From Hydrangea macrophylla (lineage: Eukaryota > Streptophyta > Magnoliopsida > Cornales > Hydrangeaceae), in assembly GCA_033977485.1 (NCBI GenBank), contig CM066988.1:51335649-51399648 (forward strand): 64,000 nt of DNA, written 5' to 3'. The position numbers and the translations under genes are program-made. The notes under the pieces are model-generated. The model was not told the origin of the DNA and did no database searches. It saw only the letters and a list, made by a program, of their open reading frames with translations. Below are positions 12,591 through 25,169 of this stretch, one piece after another. Numbering within the stretch: the first letter of the stretch is position 1; each line of letters starts with the position of its first letter.

Positions 12591-12680
12591 TTTTTTTTAA
12601 ACGAAAAGAAAAGAATGCCCCTTCATTTTTCTAATTAAGCATACTTCTTCCTCCCCTTTTATGTTTATTTCTACACCATT

Positions 12681-13552
12681 ATCTACACCATTATATAAAA
12701 GAGCCGTAAGGCTCATGAATAGTAAAATTCCAATTAATTGTCTTTATTTGGTATTTCTCTAATTTGTTTCTCCTTCAATGTAATTATACTTCTTCTTTGA
12801 TACTATTAGGGGAATTATAAATTACACCCCTGTAGTTTAAGGGTTGTGACAATTTGGTCCCTATGGTTTTAATTTTGACAATTTACACCCTATAGTTTGA
12901 AAATTGTGCAAAATTCACCCAATTACAAAATCAGCAAGGGCATAATGGGAATATCATATTTTTTTCAGCCCAAAATGACACTATGTGTCCATAGACCTAG
13001 GAGTGTAGTTCAATGGGACCAGAGGCTTATACGGGGGTTTTGGGACAGCACCCCTACTAGAATTTTTTTGGGTAAAAATAGTATAATTTTATGTGATTTT
13101 TTTGTACAAACTAATTTATCTACACCATTATATAAAAGAGCCTTAAGGCTCATGAATAGTAAAATTCCAATTGATTGTCCTTATTTGGTATTTCTCTAAT
13201 TTGTTTCTCTTTCAGTGTAATTTTACTTCTTCTTTGATACTATTAGGGTAAATTGTAAATTACATCCCTGTAGTTTAAGGGTTGTGACAATTTGGTCCCT
13301 ATGATTTTAATTTTGGCAATTTACACCCTATAGTTTAAAAATTGTGCAAAATCCACACAATTACAAAATAAGCAAAGGCATAATGGGAATATCATATTAT
13401 TTCCAGCCCAAAATGACACTATGTGTCCATAGATCCAGGAGTGTAGTTCAATGGGACCAGAAGCTTATATGGGGGTTTTGGGACAGTGCCCCCACTAGAA
13501 TTTTTTTGAGTAAAAATAGTAAAATTTTATGTGATTTTTTGTACAAACTAAT
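12681..13552. repeat. Tandem duplication, two units of 437 bp
   Basis: The sequence from ATCTACACCATTATATAAAA at 12681 recurs at 13118 and remains alignable through GTACAAACTAAT at the end of each unit. Scattered substitutions give roughly 90-95% identity by eye. Each unit contains ACACCCTATAGTTT-type MITE-like text. The ORFs at 12897 and 13344 are the same chance frame in each copy. A Mutator-like element starts exactly at the end of unit 2. Confidence 0.85.
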
Positions 13553-14878
13553 GAGCCCCTCTCTAGGACGGACGTCCGTCCTTACAAACCAACGGACCAA
13601 TCTGCTTTTTGCTTTATCTTTACTTTTTGATTTTGTGGCACCAATCATTTATAGAGAAACACAAAGTTTTGGACAGATCAATTTCTCTCTCTCATATCAT
13701 TAATTAATGTCAAATTAGTGGGACCCACCAATTAAAGAAACAAAAAAAAAATTGTTGATCTTTCTCTCTCTCTCTCAGAAACTATGTAGCAGAAGAAAAA
13801 AAAATTGGTCAATTGGGTTTTGACCATCTCTCTCTCCTTTAAGGATCTCCCAAACCTGGACCAATTTGTTTTTTTTTTGTTTGGATGAATTCTGGACCCT
13901 ATTTATTTATTTATTTTTATTATAACACTAGCAACTAATAAAATAAATTCTATCATGCAAAAAATCCGCGAAAGCTTTAAATATTCTAATGTATTACCTT
14001 TCAACCAAGGGCAGTTTCACCTTCTACCAAATTAAAATATTACAAAAACCTGGACCCATGTTAGTAAGAATCAAAGAATCATAAACTAGGGTCTATAAAA
14101 GAAAAAGAAGAAGAAGAAGAAGGAATGAAGAAAAGAAAAGGATACCAAAGTGGTGGGCCGTGGGGTCACCGGAGTGGTCGTTGCGGGATGTTAAGACTGG
14201 GACTGTTTTACTCTTTTTACCAAACAGAGTGCTATTCATTTCTTTATTACTCCGTATTTCTTTTTCCCCAAAGTTACCTAGAGGTCACGTGAGATTCTCG
14301 TGACCCTTTTTCCAGCCCACATGTCTCCTGCAGATATAAAGGAGGGGTTGAGAGGAGAGAGGATTATTTCCTTCTGAGGTTGGCACCAGTATGTACCATT
14401 GAATTTCCTTTGTCTTCCATTTTTCTCTTTCGTTTCTCTTCTATTTTAGTTGGATCCTTATACCGGAGTCGTCGCCGTCACCGGAGTGGCCTTCGTGCGT
14501 TCGTCATATGAGAGGGAGATGATTGAGCTGAGCCCCCAGTTTTGTAGTTCTAGGTTTGAGAGAGAGAGAGAGAGAGATGGTCAAAACCCAATTGACCAAT
14601 TTTTTTTTTCTACTACTACGATTTGTGATTTAGAGAAAAATCAAAGAATTTTTTTGTTTTATTTTAATTGTTAGGTTCCAGTTTGAGCAACAAAAAAAAA
14701 AATTGTTAGGTCCCAGTGTCGCACCAATTTGACATTAATCACTAATTAGTGTTGTGAGAGAGAGAAATTGATCCGCCCAAAATTGGTGTTTTCCTATAAA
14801 TGATTGGGCCCACAAAAAGCAAAAAGCAGATTGGTCCGTTGGTTTGCAAGGGCGGACGTCCGTCCTAGAGAGGGGCTC
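13553..14878. mobile_element. Non-autonomous Mutator-like element with 9-bp target duplication
   Basis: The element starts GAGCCCCTCTCTAGGACGG and ends with its inverse. Terminal inverted repeats are about 190 bp, with more inverted matches further in (13800-13837 with 14569-14604). It is flanked by perfect 9-bp direct repeats CAAACTAAT at 13544-13552 and 14879-14887, the length made by Mutator transposases. No transposase is present. The non-repeated core (about 14100-14550) is richer in GC and has a TATA-like GATATAAAGG at 14333. A pyrimidine-rich TTTTAG acceptor-like site lies before an open stretch at 14450-14674. That resembles a captured host gene piece (Pack-MULE), but the source gene is not recognised. 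Confidence 0.85.
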
Positions 14879-14887
14879 CAAACTAAT

Positions 14888-17046
14888 TTATTCCACAAAT
14901 AAGTTATAATCTTTTAAACAATCTGATACACTTAAAGCTTACAATAATGGAGTAATATCTTATAATCTTTTAAACTACCATGCTAATATCTTATAATCTT
15001 TTAAACAATCTGATACACTTAAAGTTGGGCACGCACTGCCACACAAATATCAAAGTGAAATTGATAAAAATTAATAAAAAAATAAGCTTATAATATAAAA
15101 TTTTCGTGAAAAAACTATGGGATAGATCAGTCTATCCCATAAAATAAATATATCGGGTCGGGGACAATTTCAATTTTGTCCTAATTTGTCATTTTTTGAT
15201 TTGTTTGAAATCACATTTTTACCCTTACTTTTCTTTCTTGTTCCATTTCCGTTTAATGATTATTTTCATATTTGTCATTTTGTGAGGGTGGGTTGGTCAT
15301 ATCATCCACAAAACCCTTATTACTATTAGGTCAACTTTTAAAATTAAATTATTCTAAAAATGATGATTCAATCAACTTTTCAAACAATAATTACAAATGT
15401 TTATAATTTCATTCAACTTTTAAAAATATTTAATCCACTAATAATGATTCAATCAACTTTTCAAGTAATAATTTCAAATATTTACAATTTGGTTCAACAA
15501 ACCCAAAAGTCAACAATTGTAGGTTGTGCCTTATTTGGCACAACCGTTTTTTGGTTTTGTGGTTTGTATGTTTTTTCGTTATTCCCAAACAAGTCACTAG
15601 CTTATTTGGTTTTGTTTTGTTTTATTTGGTGTTTTGTTTGGTTTTGTGTTTTTCTTTTTGATTTTTCCAAACAAACCACTAACATAAACAAGGCACAACA
15701 CAGCCCAAATTGGGCTATGCCTTGTTTGGTTTTGTTTTGTTTTCTTTTTCTTTTTTTTTTCCCAAACAAAGCACTAACATTTGTTTTATATACCCTATAT
15801 AAATCTATATCTATATCTATATATACCTTATATAAAAAGGCAAAATGTGATTTTCAATTTAAATTTTGTCCTTATTACTAAATGTGATTTCCAATTTCAA
15901 TTTTATTTGTTATTTTTTGAATTGTTCATTTTTGACCATTTCCCCTTTGAAATCCTATACAATTCCATACATCTCCACACTCTTTTTTGGTCATTTATTC
16001 ACAAACAATTTTGGTTTTTTTTTTCTTGAAAAAGTGATGTGTGCCTATAAGTTTAATTTACATACATGCTTAGACACTAATTTTATTACACACACACACA
16101 AGCCTTAAAAAAATTATTATTATTATTATTATATCGAATATATTATATACCAAAATTGAATAAAAATGTGTACAATTATAATTTGAATAGCCAAATTACT
16201 CTTATGCCTTATGCAAATTACCATTTTGTTTTTATACCTTAAAGAAAAGAGCTAAAAGTTTAAAGTGTTTACAATTATAAATTTCCGTTTGTTAAATTAA
16301 ATTACCAAAAACTCTTTTATTATATTATGATATATATATATATTGAATAATCTAATTACCCTTATAACTTCTACAAATTACAATTTTATTAAATTGAATT
16401 ACTAAATTACCCTTTTGGATATAATAGATACGAGTGTGTGTGTATTTATATATGTATAGTTTATATGTACTTTAAAGAAAAGAGCCTAAAAGTTTAAAGT
16501 ATGTACAATTACAAATTGAATAATCAAATTACCCTTAATTTTTTGCAAATTACTCTTTTGTTAAATCGAGTTACCAAATTACCCTTTTGCCTTTTTTATA
16601 TTACCCTGTTTGTATATATGTATGTGTGTGTGTGTGTATATATATATTATCTATACGATAAAGAAAAGAGCCTTAAATTGTAGGTTAACATCAATTAATA
16701 TAGTTGTTAAATCATATTTTTCTAACACCATTTTCAGAATTAATAAAACTTATTTCTCTTTCTTGTCCACGTTAAAAAAAAATATACATTGTATTTTTTT
16801 CTCCGAAATCCAACACCTGTGCATTACACGAACCGACTTCCTAATCTTTCATAGAAGTTTTTAATTTAAGTTTTTGAGTATTTTTTGCATACTATATTGT
16901 CATGATAGAGCTTTGCCAAAAAAAAAAAAAAATTGTCATGGCAGAGAGGATAAAGGCAGACTATCCACTGATTAGACATCTCTTTCCTATAGGAGGATAA
17001 AGCCAATTGTGGACTTTGCCTTTCGGATAGTTCTCAAACACTGTAT
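14888..17046. other. AT-rich spacer with degenerate repeats
   Basis: There is no believable gene. The ORF at 15360-15881 is T-rich, hydrophobic and repetitive, with repeated GATTCAATCAACTTTTCAA text. At 16140-16690 there are about three degenerate copies of a unit containing AAAGAAAAGAGCCTAAAAG and AAATTACCCTTTT. Confidence 0.5.
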
Positions 17047-17553
17047 GGTTTAATTACACTTTACACTCTATTATATCTGTATTTTAATTATATATATGTA
17101 TATATATATTGTTCAGTAGAACTTTTGAATTTTAAAAATTCATTCAATCAGACCTAAAGCCTGACGTCATTAGCTTAAATTAATGAAAATTATCATGTGA
17201 GTTGCACATAATGCTTACCTATCATAGGTTGTTAAGACAAAATAAATGAACGAGATTTTGAATGGTGCAAAAATTATGCAATTTTGGGTCTGATTGAATA
17301 TGATTTTGGGTTTGATTGAATGCGATTTTGTGCACTATATGCAATCTCCTTCGCCTGTCCTAACCTAACCTATGACAGGTAAGCATTACACGCAACTCAA
17401 ATGATAATTTTTGTTAATTTAAGCCAACAGTGTCAGACTTGGGTCTAATTGAATGAAAATTTGAGGTTCAGGGGGTTCAATTGAACAAAAAAAAAATGTA
17501 TCTAATTGAATTAAACACGGGTATAGTATAAAGCTGTAAAGTGCAATTATGCC
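17047..17553. mobile_element. Foldback MITE, about 507 bp with arms over 200 bp
   Basis: The left arm (about 17047-17260) and right arm (about 17335-17553) are reverse complements with modest divergence. For example, AATTATCATGTGAGTTG on the left pairs with CAACTCAAATGATAATT on the right, and ATGCTTACCTATCATAGG pairs with CCTATGACAGGTAAGCAT. It is noncoding, and no target duplication was settled. Transcripts would form a long hairpin. Confidence 0.75.
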
Positions 17554-17672
17554 AACACTAAATTTATAGATTAGGAAGGATTTGAGGGCCCACGAAAAGG
17601 AATTTTTTTCTCTCACCGAGAAGTTATTCAATGAACCCATTACACCACATCAGCATGCTGCTATGGTGTGAG

Positions 17673-18042
17673 TCTAAGGGTGGACACGAGCTGAGCCGAA
17701 CTTACTTCAAATGAGCCGAGCTTTCGAGTGATAACGAGCTTTCTCGCGAGCTTTTTAACGCGCTTTTTCGCGCCCTTTAAAACTATATAGTTTAATGATA
17801 AATTAGTCATTTATCAAGCCTATTTATGATCAGGTTTGTCATATTTTCTCTAAAATTATATAGTTTATAATAATCATTGTTGGAAAAAATTTGAATAAGA
17901 AATTGGTTTTTTAATTGAATGGTTTTTTGGTCATACCAAACAGACCCTTAGCCGAATGGATATGACTGTTGATGAACAGTTTCCTACAACCTATATATAT
18001 GGGTCATGTTCATTCATTTTTAAAAAAAAGGAGATACGAAAT

Positions 18043-18096
<54 letters not shown>

Positions 18097-18552
18097 ATTA
18101 GAATTAAGTCTGTTCGAGTATAATATATAATTGCGTTCGCTGGGTTCTGCACATTGGAGTGCAACTTATACAGAACTGTAAATCCGTTCTATCTTGGGAG
18201 ACGATTGTTCATCAACCTTGTGCACCGAGAGGGAGCAAATTCGTCTTAAAGAATCAGTGTTGACACTGGGCTCAGATTCTTTCTCAAATTTATACTGTAT
18301 TTATTTTCATCTCCAATCAGTAAGTATTTCCAATTTCAGATTTATACATCCCAATATATTTTGGATAACAATCATATGTATAAAAGTCACTATACCAGCT
18401 CTTTATCAAACCTATTAATGAGCTTTTTCATGAGCTTGCTCACAAGCCTTAATCGATCGTGTTCACGAGTTCAAAATGAGAGAGCCGAACCTAGCCTTTA
18501 TTGAGCCAAGCTTCGAGCCCTTGTTGAGCAGCTCTGTTCGTGTCCACCCCTA
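17673..18552. mobile_element. hAT-type non-autonomous element, about 880 bp
   Basis: The ends are inverted (TAAGGGTGGACACGAGC left, GTTCGTGTCCACCCCTA right). They are bordered by GGTGTGAG at 17665-17672 and GGTGTGAC at 18553-18560, an 8-bp duplication with one mismatch as hAT elements make. Subterminal regions repeat GAGC/GCTC motifs. The right subterminal region (18395-18552) closely resembles 26905-27040 beside the hAT transposase remnant. A CT microsatellite of about 48 bp lies at 18045-18092. No transposase frame is present. Confidence 0.7.
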
Positions 18553-18591
18553 GGTGTGACCATTTAATCTAAACCACTAGCGGATGTACCA

Positions 18592-18614
18592 CCCCCCCCC
18601 CCCCCCCCCCCCCC
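18592..18614. repeat. Poly-C run of 23 bases
   Basis: An uninterrupted run of 23 C residues lies 40 bp right of the hAT-type element. It may be a true homopolymer or be affected by sequencing or assembly error. Confidence 0.7.
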
Positions 18615-19729
18615 TCTCACTCTTTAATTTTCAAAATTACTAAAATAGTACGCATAATTTATAAAATTTCAATGTTTATTAAGATTAGCCACAAAAAACA
18701 TTGTGTGAAACCTACATTGTTCCCCTAAAGTATATTGACTTGCCTCAAAATACAAATTTTATATGAAATGTGTTGGCCTAATTGTAATCCAAACCACCAA
18801 AAATGACAAATAAAAATCATTATATGTAATCTTTTGGCTTAATTGTAATTTAGAACATCCTATATATATGGCATAAGCACATTTTCTTTTCACTTTAGCC
18901 CTACCCAAATTGTTTCACTATCATTCCAAGTTTTACAAATTACAATTTGTAATCAGGTCAGCACACAAGGCCACTACAAATAGACCAAAAAAATCTCGCC
19001 TTAGGGTACTGCCCCAAACCTCCATTCATTCTAACTTTCTAGGCCTCTTGTTCACGCCCCCCTAGCGATAATCCTGGATCTGACGCAACTGATCTAAATC
19101 GAACATTTGCTAGGGGGATCATCATTATAAGTAGTTGACGGATTAGAAATTAGAAATTTTAGTAACCACTTGTCATGATCCCCATAAAATAGAGGGCAAG
19201 TGTATATCTTAGATTAAATAGTTATACTATATTAACATACTGACATAGTGTCACGGGCTCACTAAATAATATAATATGGCCGATTCTTCTTAAATTTCTA
19301 CTTGCATCGAATTTCTTTCAGAGGTTTCTTGTGAGGGAGTTACCCGTTACTTGTGTGATGAGGAACTAGAATGAGAGCTCCATAAAAGGGACCATACTAA
19401 AGAATTTGAATGTATGCCCAATGCAAAGGGGTCTTTCCTTCATGCGCAGTGATATTTGTGAACTTCAGTTAAAAGACACTGTCGATCTCTTGTTAGCTAG
19501 ATAGGAAGTTTATGAATTTTGGGGTTTTTGATTCTCTTTGGCCTTGTTTGGTGGTCAGGATAAGGGGCAGGATAGGATACTTTTATCCTATTCAACGTTT
19601 CGTGGCACCATTGAACATAATAAAATAGTCCTAAACTAGGTTTTTATCCCATGGAGAGTGGGATACTCTAACCCATGGAGGGAGGTGGTATTAGGTAGGA
19701 TTAGAAGTTTGAGATAACTTCTTGGGACA
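18615..19729. other. Spacer without recognised genes
   Basis: Mixed AT-rich sequence with no sustained coding frame. CCCCCCTAGCGATAATCCTG near 19056 resembles ends of hAT-like repeats, but a partner end was not found. Confidence 0.4.
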
Positions 19730-19906
19730 AAAAACAAGCCATTCTCACTCTTTCTGGTATCTTTACTTTCCTAACAATCTACGACTAACAAAAAGCTCTC
19801 ACTTTCAACCCTCATCCTGCCCTGTCCTCATCACTCCATCCTTCACCATCAACCTTAGCCTCTCAAACACTTTCACAACCCCAGAACTCCATCAAACCCA
19901 TAACCT
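19730..19906 (+). repeat. Direct repeat copy 1 (about 175 bp)
   Basis: Shares CATCACTCCATCCTTCACCA, ACCATCAACCTTAGCCTCTC and long flanking text with 22659-22836 in the same order, at roughly 85-90% identity by eye. Copy 1 ends where the RT remnant begins. It is noncoding. Confidence 0.75.
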
Positions 19907-19907
19907 G

Positions 19908-20320
19908 AATGCCAAAAATTTTCCAGCGGAGACTCCGAAAGTGCACTTGAGGGGGTTCGTGCGAAGGTTGAATTTTCTGAATCTCTAGAAGACCTCATAG
20001 AGGTCTTGGGTGTGTGTTTTTCCCTCCTTGGTTTTAACTCATCCACATAATCTTCTAGACTATGGTGGACATGTCATGAAAGATGGCCGTCATTGCCCTT
20101 TGGTAGGTGGAACCTGCGTTTTTTAATCCGAACGACATGACAGTGTAGTAGAAATTACCAAAAGGGGTCCGGAAGGTTGTCCTCTCCGCATCATCTACGT
20201 CCATTTTGATTTGGTTGTACTCACTGAACCCATCCATGAACGAGAAGCTCTGGTGTCCCGAAGGGGCATCTATAAGGGTATCAACATTGGGGAGAGGAAA
20301 TTCTTCTTTTGGACACGCCT
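19908..20320 (-). pseudogene. Ty3/gypsy reverse transcriptase remnant
   Basis: Reading leftward from 20320, the minus strand gives an RT core: FPLPNVDTLID, then FMDGFSEYNQIKMD, TPFGNFYYTVMSFGLKNAG, TYQRAMTAIFHDM. After a frame break the catalytic box reads YVDE instead of YVDD, followed by LYEVF, a stop, and NPLKCTFGVSAGKFL. Frame changes and stops show it is dead. No integrase, gag or LTR is attached. It may be a separate family from 7079-11565, since that copy ends upstream of this segment of RT. Confidence 0.85.
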
Positions 20321-22658
20321 TCTACCTCCTTTACCCTCGTTTTTCTAAAAATTACCCTCATTTTTCTAAAATGAGGGAACTACAGTTCTCTCTTTTTTTT
20401 TTTCTAAATTAATATATATATATATATATTTTTAATGATCTCCATCTTGTACACTTCGATACAGTTCTTCATTTTATAGTTCTCCATGTTATAATTCTTA
20501 CGATCCTCCATCTCCATACTAACACCCGGTTTAAACTCCTAAACACACATCTCATTCAGGTGGCATGACCATCTTCTCCACTAAAGGGTGGCCACGAGCA
20601 TCATGCTCTCCACCATAGGGCGGCACGAGCATCGCGCTCACCCCTTGCCCCCAGTTCGAGTAGCACGAGCAGTACCCTCTACTCGTTTGGGGCTAGGGTC
20701 TGAATCACGAAAAACATGCTCTTCCCCTTTTTTAGAAGGTTGGCACGAGCATCAGGCTCTCTACCTCAGCACACCACGAGTATCGCACTCTCCCCTGTTC
20801 CACATGAATGACACGGGCTACTCCACATGAATGACATGGGCACCACCTCCAAATTCGCCATTGATCTCTCCATTTTCAAGTCCACAAAATATTGAAAAAA
20901 AGCAATCAAAGAGAAAGTTCAAATTTTATTACAAATAATACAAGAGCGAATCGATCTCACAATAGCAAATGCCAGAAACCTTATTACAATCATAGCCACG
21001 TTACAATAAACCCTAAACATAAACTCTCTTCCAATGGCTAAGCTAAACCCTGGGTGAATTAAAAACTCACCCAACGGCTCAGAACAAATATGTACAAAGA
21101 AAAACTACATCCTCTACCGAGCACTCGCAGGAAAGCACCACAAGAAGCCTAGCTTTTCTTGTCACGGTGAAGATAATGGTTTTTCTCTTTCCCCAATAAA
21201 GACAAAGACTCAACAATTCAAAGGCACACCACATTTTGGAGGTGTAGCCACCATGGGAAGCTTCAAAACATCTTTTAGTACAAAAATAGCAGCCAACGAG
21301 GACATTCTCAAGAATATATGTCCCAAATAGCTCCTAAAGTGATTAGCCATTACTATGAAACTCCGGACGATCAAGCACAAAGAATAAGTGTGAAGAGCCT
21401 CCTTTTATTATGAAAAATAAGAGAGCTGTAAAACACGTGAAAACAAATCATCAAAGGTCCAAAAATCAAACAGTCAGTACTACATGAAGCTGCTTCACAC
21501 ATATTGTGTCCTATGGGCATCCTCTATTCTTAACAAGGATTCACACTTTTTGACAATTTATGCTCGCCTGCTACGTGCAACGCACCTGACATGTAATCAG
21601 GGGGGCTAATGTAGGTAATCAGTAATAGCCAACTACGTGGCACATGCCCATGTCACACCCAGTACCACGTGTCTCTGACAAATCTAATGATTCATCTCCA
21701 CATGGATGTGACACCTTAGCATTCGCACACAAAGGGCACATGTAACCGTGACTGTTACAAAAAGACTTTAGTGCCCCCAGCCCACGTGTGGAGTCACACT
21801 CACATAGGCCACAAAGGGGATCACACGTTTTACATCTCTAAGTACAACTAACCCCTTTGATGCCCCGCTGCGTCTGTTCCCTACTCTAAGGACACCAAAC
21901 CCTTCACTGTCCTGCCACGTGCATTCCCCACTCCAAGGACACCAACCCTCTGTTGCCCCAGCAGTGCGTTCACCACTCCATGTGCACCTATCACTCTAAC
22001 CGTACTATACAAGTACAAAGGCTTGCCTCGCACAATGCACACTCGATTTCTCCTTATCCTTACAAGTCACTTAAGTGACTTATGCTTATATATATGTTCA
22101 TGCATATATATTATAATATTATTATAATATATACGCCTTACCAGTAGCACACTCACACTTGGATCAACCACCCTCGATTAAGGAGAAATATACTTGAGGG
22201 TGGCCACATCTATTGGGACCCTCGATAGTTCATGGCTAGTTGGCTAAGGTCAAGGGCACCTGGCTAACTTAGCCCCCTTTGCAGAGGTAAAGTTAGGGTT
22301 GGTTCCAAAAGAGATAGAGAGACACGTGACTCCTCACGTGTCACTCCCCAGGCCTTAAGTACGCCCCCCTGTGGAAGTAAAAGGAACTTGTACCTCCATA
22401 ACCACAACCCCTCTCTAACACACCAACCCACACATACCTGGACAACTCCCTCTACATAAATCTCACCTCACCATCACTCTGCGCCACCCATACCACAGAC
22501 CTCCTTAAATCCCGCGGGATGTACTCACCATTAATGTTTGCCGTTCAGCACCTCAACATCTCAGTGCCGCGCCAAACAAACTCATATCTCATTAATTGTC
22601 TTCAACCACCACCACGCCATTTAAAAACCTTATAAGTATCCCCCACCCAACTCAACCA
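20321..22658. other. Noncoding region with short GAGC palindromes
   Basis: No gene is recognised. At 20590-20830 related 13-base palindromes recur after CAC: GAGCATCATGCTC (20596), GAGCATCGCGCTC (20627), GAGCATCAGGCTC (20747) and GAGTATCGCACTC (20778). The rest is ordinary spacer with several ACGTG-type motifs (for example near 21650-22350), a motif common enough that no regulatory role is claimed. Confidence 0.5.
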
Positions 22659-22836
22659 AAAAAATAAGTCATTCTCACTCCTTTTGGCATCTTTACTTTC
22701 TAAATAACCTACGACTAACTAAAAGTTCTCACTTTCAACCCTCATGATCCACTGTCCTCATCACTCTATCCTTCACCATCAACCTTAGCCTCTCAAACTC
22801 TTTCACAGTCCCATAACCCCATCAAATCCATAGCCT
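22659..22836 (+). repeat. Direct repeat copy 2 (about 175 bp)
   Basis: Partner of 19730-19906 in the same orientation, 2.9 kb away. Both copies are preceded by a short A-rich run. Right of copy 2 the sequence does not resemble RT. The repeats may be leftovers of one decayed element or a segmental duplication. Confidence 0.75.
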
Positions 22837-24005
22837 TAAATCCTCCTGAAACCTCCACCGTTTACTTTACTGTACTGTACACCCCTTCACCACCACTGCT
22901 TCCCTCTCTCTCCTTTGGAACTATCTTGGCTGATCACTCGAGCCATGTCTTCTCTGGGACCCATTGATTCCACACGTACTTTACATTATTTTACTACATT
23001 TTGCACACACTAACCTTTCTACGTGTAATACCTCTCGTAACACATCATCCACATCACAAAAGAACTCACACAAAGTACATGAAAACAGAAAATGTACTAT
23101 TACATGAATATAAGTTAGTGTGCCCACCCCTATGAAAACTTACTATTACATGAATATAAGTTATAACTACCATTAAACTACCACAATGAATTTGCTAATT
23201 TTTTTTAACACAACATTTATATATAATACACAATTTTGTATATTCATTTTTTTAACAACATTATAAATCATTATTATATTAAATTAGTAAGTGGTTCAAC
23301 TGGTTGGCCCAACGTTGAACCGTAAAGCTATTGCATTGTTGTATCAGTGTGTGTTTGGTTCTGATGACTAGCCTCTTCCTGATGATTTTTCTTTTTTGAT
23401 GAAGAGATGTGACCTGTTGGAGTTCTAAAGAAATAAGACAACGAGAAAAATTCCATATAATAGTCCTAGATGATATGTTTTGAGTATCTTGTGGATCTGG
23501 GACCCATTAGAGATTTTGAAATCACAGTAGTCATCACACAATGTGATAATTGTTAGAACATTAAATAAAAGTGGACTAAATATAAAAGGCATGTAAGTAT
23601 CAATTGTAGATATAATACATACACGTGTATCACTGTAATGGGGAAGAGGTATGTCTTAGCAATATGAACTATGACTCTTCAACCAAACCAAAATGAAACC
23701 ACGCATGCACTGTTACACATAGAGGTTGTTTGGCTTTGTTCCAAATTACATAGCATTTAGATGAATAGGCAAAATGTACCACTGTGAGTGGATGCAATTG
23801 GTTGCACCAATTTGGTATCGATTCATGTAAGGGCCTATTTGACTTTGCAACAAATGAGTTTGACTTGGGACCAAGTATTGTATTCAACATGAAACAGAAT
23901 CACAAATAGATATAATTCAGCAACCACGTATATGTTTAGAAGCACTACACAAGTACGTGTGTGCACACAGAGCAATAGCAAACTGGAAAAAAAAAAAAAA
24001 AAAAG
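22837..24005. other. Spacer without recognised genes
   Basis: AT-rich sequence with no conserved coding frame. A poly-A run of about 20 bases at 23984-24004 marks the approximate left limit of the copia LTR that follows. Confidence 0.4.
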
Positions 24006-24741
24006 TTGGGAATGGAATTATCGGATCAATGGCCTCTTTCAAAAAATAACTTGGGCCGAGTCGCGGATCTCGCTCTCTTTAAGACGTTTCGCGGCTCTGC
24101 CTAAAGTGTGCAATCAGCTCGTACTTGCCACGCCATCCCAGGATAAAACAGCCCATAATCTCCTCTGTCTCAGATTTTTATTTGCACCAAGAAATTCTGG
24201 TATACTAAACACCTTTTCTGATATTGTTGCTCGGTAACTCAAAAAATTTGGAAAACTCTCTGAATTTCATAAGAGAAGATCATTTCTTTGTGTATCACTT
24301 TGTCTCTTAATTTCTACTTCTTTTCTAAGTGTAGCTTTTTCCTTTGTAAAGGAAATCCTAACAACCATTGTAGAAAAATCTTAAGCGCTGAGAGAACAAT
24401 AAAAAATATATAAGCGGTATCTCTCATCCATCATTTTTTTTGTAGCTATATGTATGATATATATAGCTTATTGGTGAACCTATTTATATATTCATTCAAG
24501 AAGGACATTAACTCCTTTTGACCAACCAAAGAAACAGTGAAAGTTATGAAATATAATTGACGACTAGTAACTGTAGGGAATTTAAATGATCTAGCAAAGA
24601 CTTAAGTCCATTTGGTTGCATAAAGTCTGGTTGGTTACAAAACATTTCAACTGTTTCATAAAATGATGTTTAAATACATTAACTTCACACAATAATTAAA
24701 ATATCATTTTGTAAATTATTATTTATTAAAATATTACAACA
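24006..24741 (-). repeat. Copia 3' LTR, left limit uncertain
   Basis: On the minus strand the LTR starts TGTTGTAAT at 24741, next to a polypurine tract (AAGTGGGGA at 24743-24751). It has a TATA box (TATAAATAG) over about 24480-24489. Its 3' end was not matched to a second LTR; it is placed near 24006, beside a poly-A run, so the length of about 735 bp is approximate. Confidence 0.55.
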
Positions 24742-25169
24742 ATCCCCACTTATTTGAATGAAATTTATAAAGGAATTTTTCATCGAGCAACTGATCATAA
24801 GATTGTGCATAAGTAAAAGTGTTTTTCAACTTGAACCTTTACATAGTGATAGTGCTTCCGATTATGCTAGAGTAACCGTAGTTTTGAACTCTATCTTAGA
24901 CAACACCACACACACAACCCTACTAAGGTGAAGTTCAAAAGCCAGCACATTATGACCATGTGCTTATATCCCAGTATAGCGAAAGCTCTAGAGAATTTGC
25001 CCAAATTCCATAGGAAGCGGCCACACTTCCGCAATCGCATAGGTGAGTCTAACAAGGATACTCCTGTAGCTAGGTATCCCACTCAACATAGAGTTTAAAT
25101 CTCATTAAGAGTTAATAACTCATCCTTTTATCGCTTCAGGATGTCATGCTTCTTAGGGATGGACTGGGA

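Noticed and set aside
15360..15881. 173-residue open frame rich in Phe, Leu and Trp
   Set aside because: It is built from T-rich, internally repeated spacer and resembles no protein; its hydrophobicity follows from base composition.
19722..19988. Plus-strand frame of 88 residues
   Set aside because: Its second half is the reverse of the gypsy RT remnant and its first half is a noncoding direct repeat.
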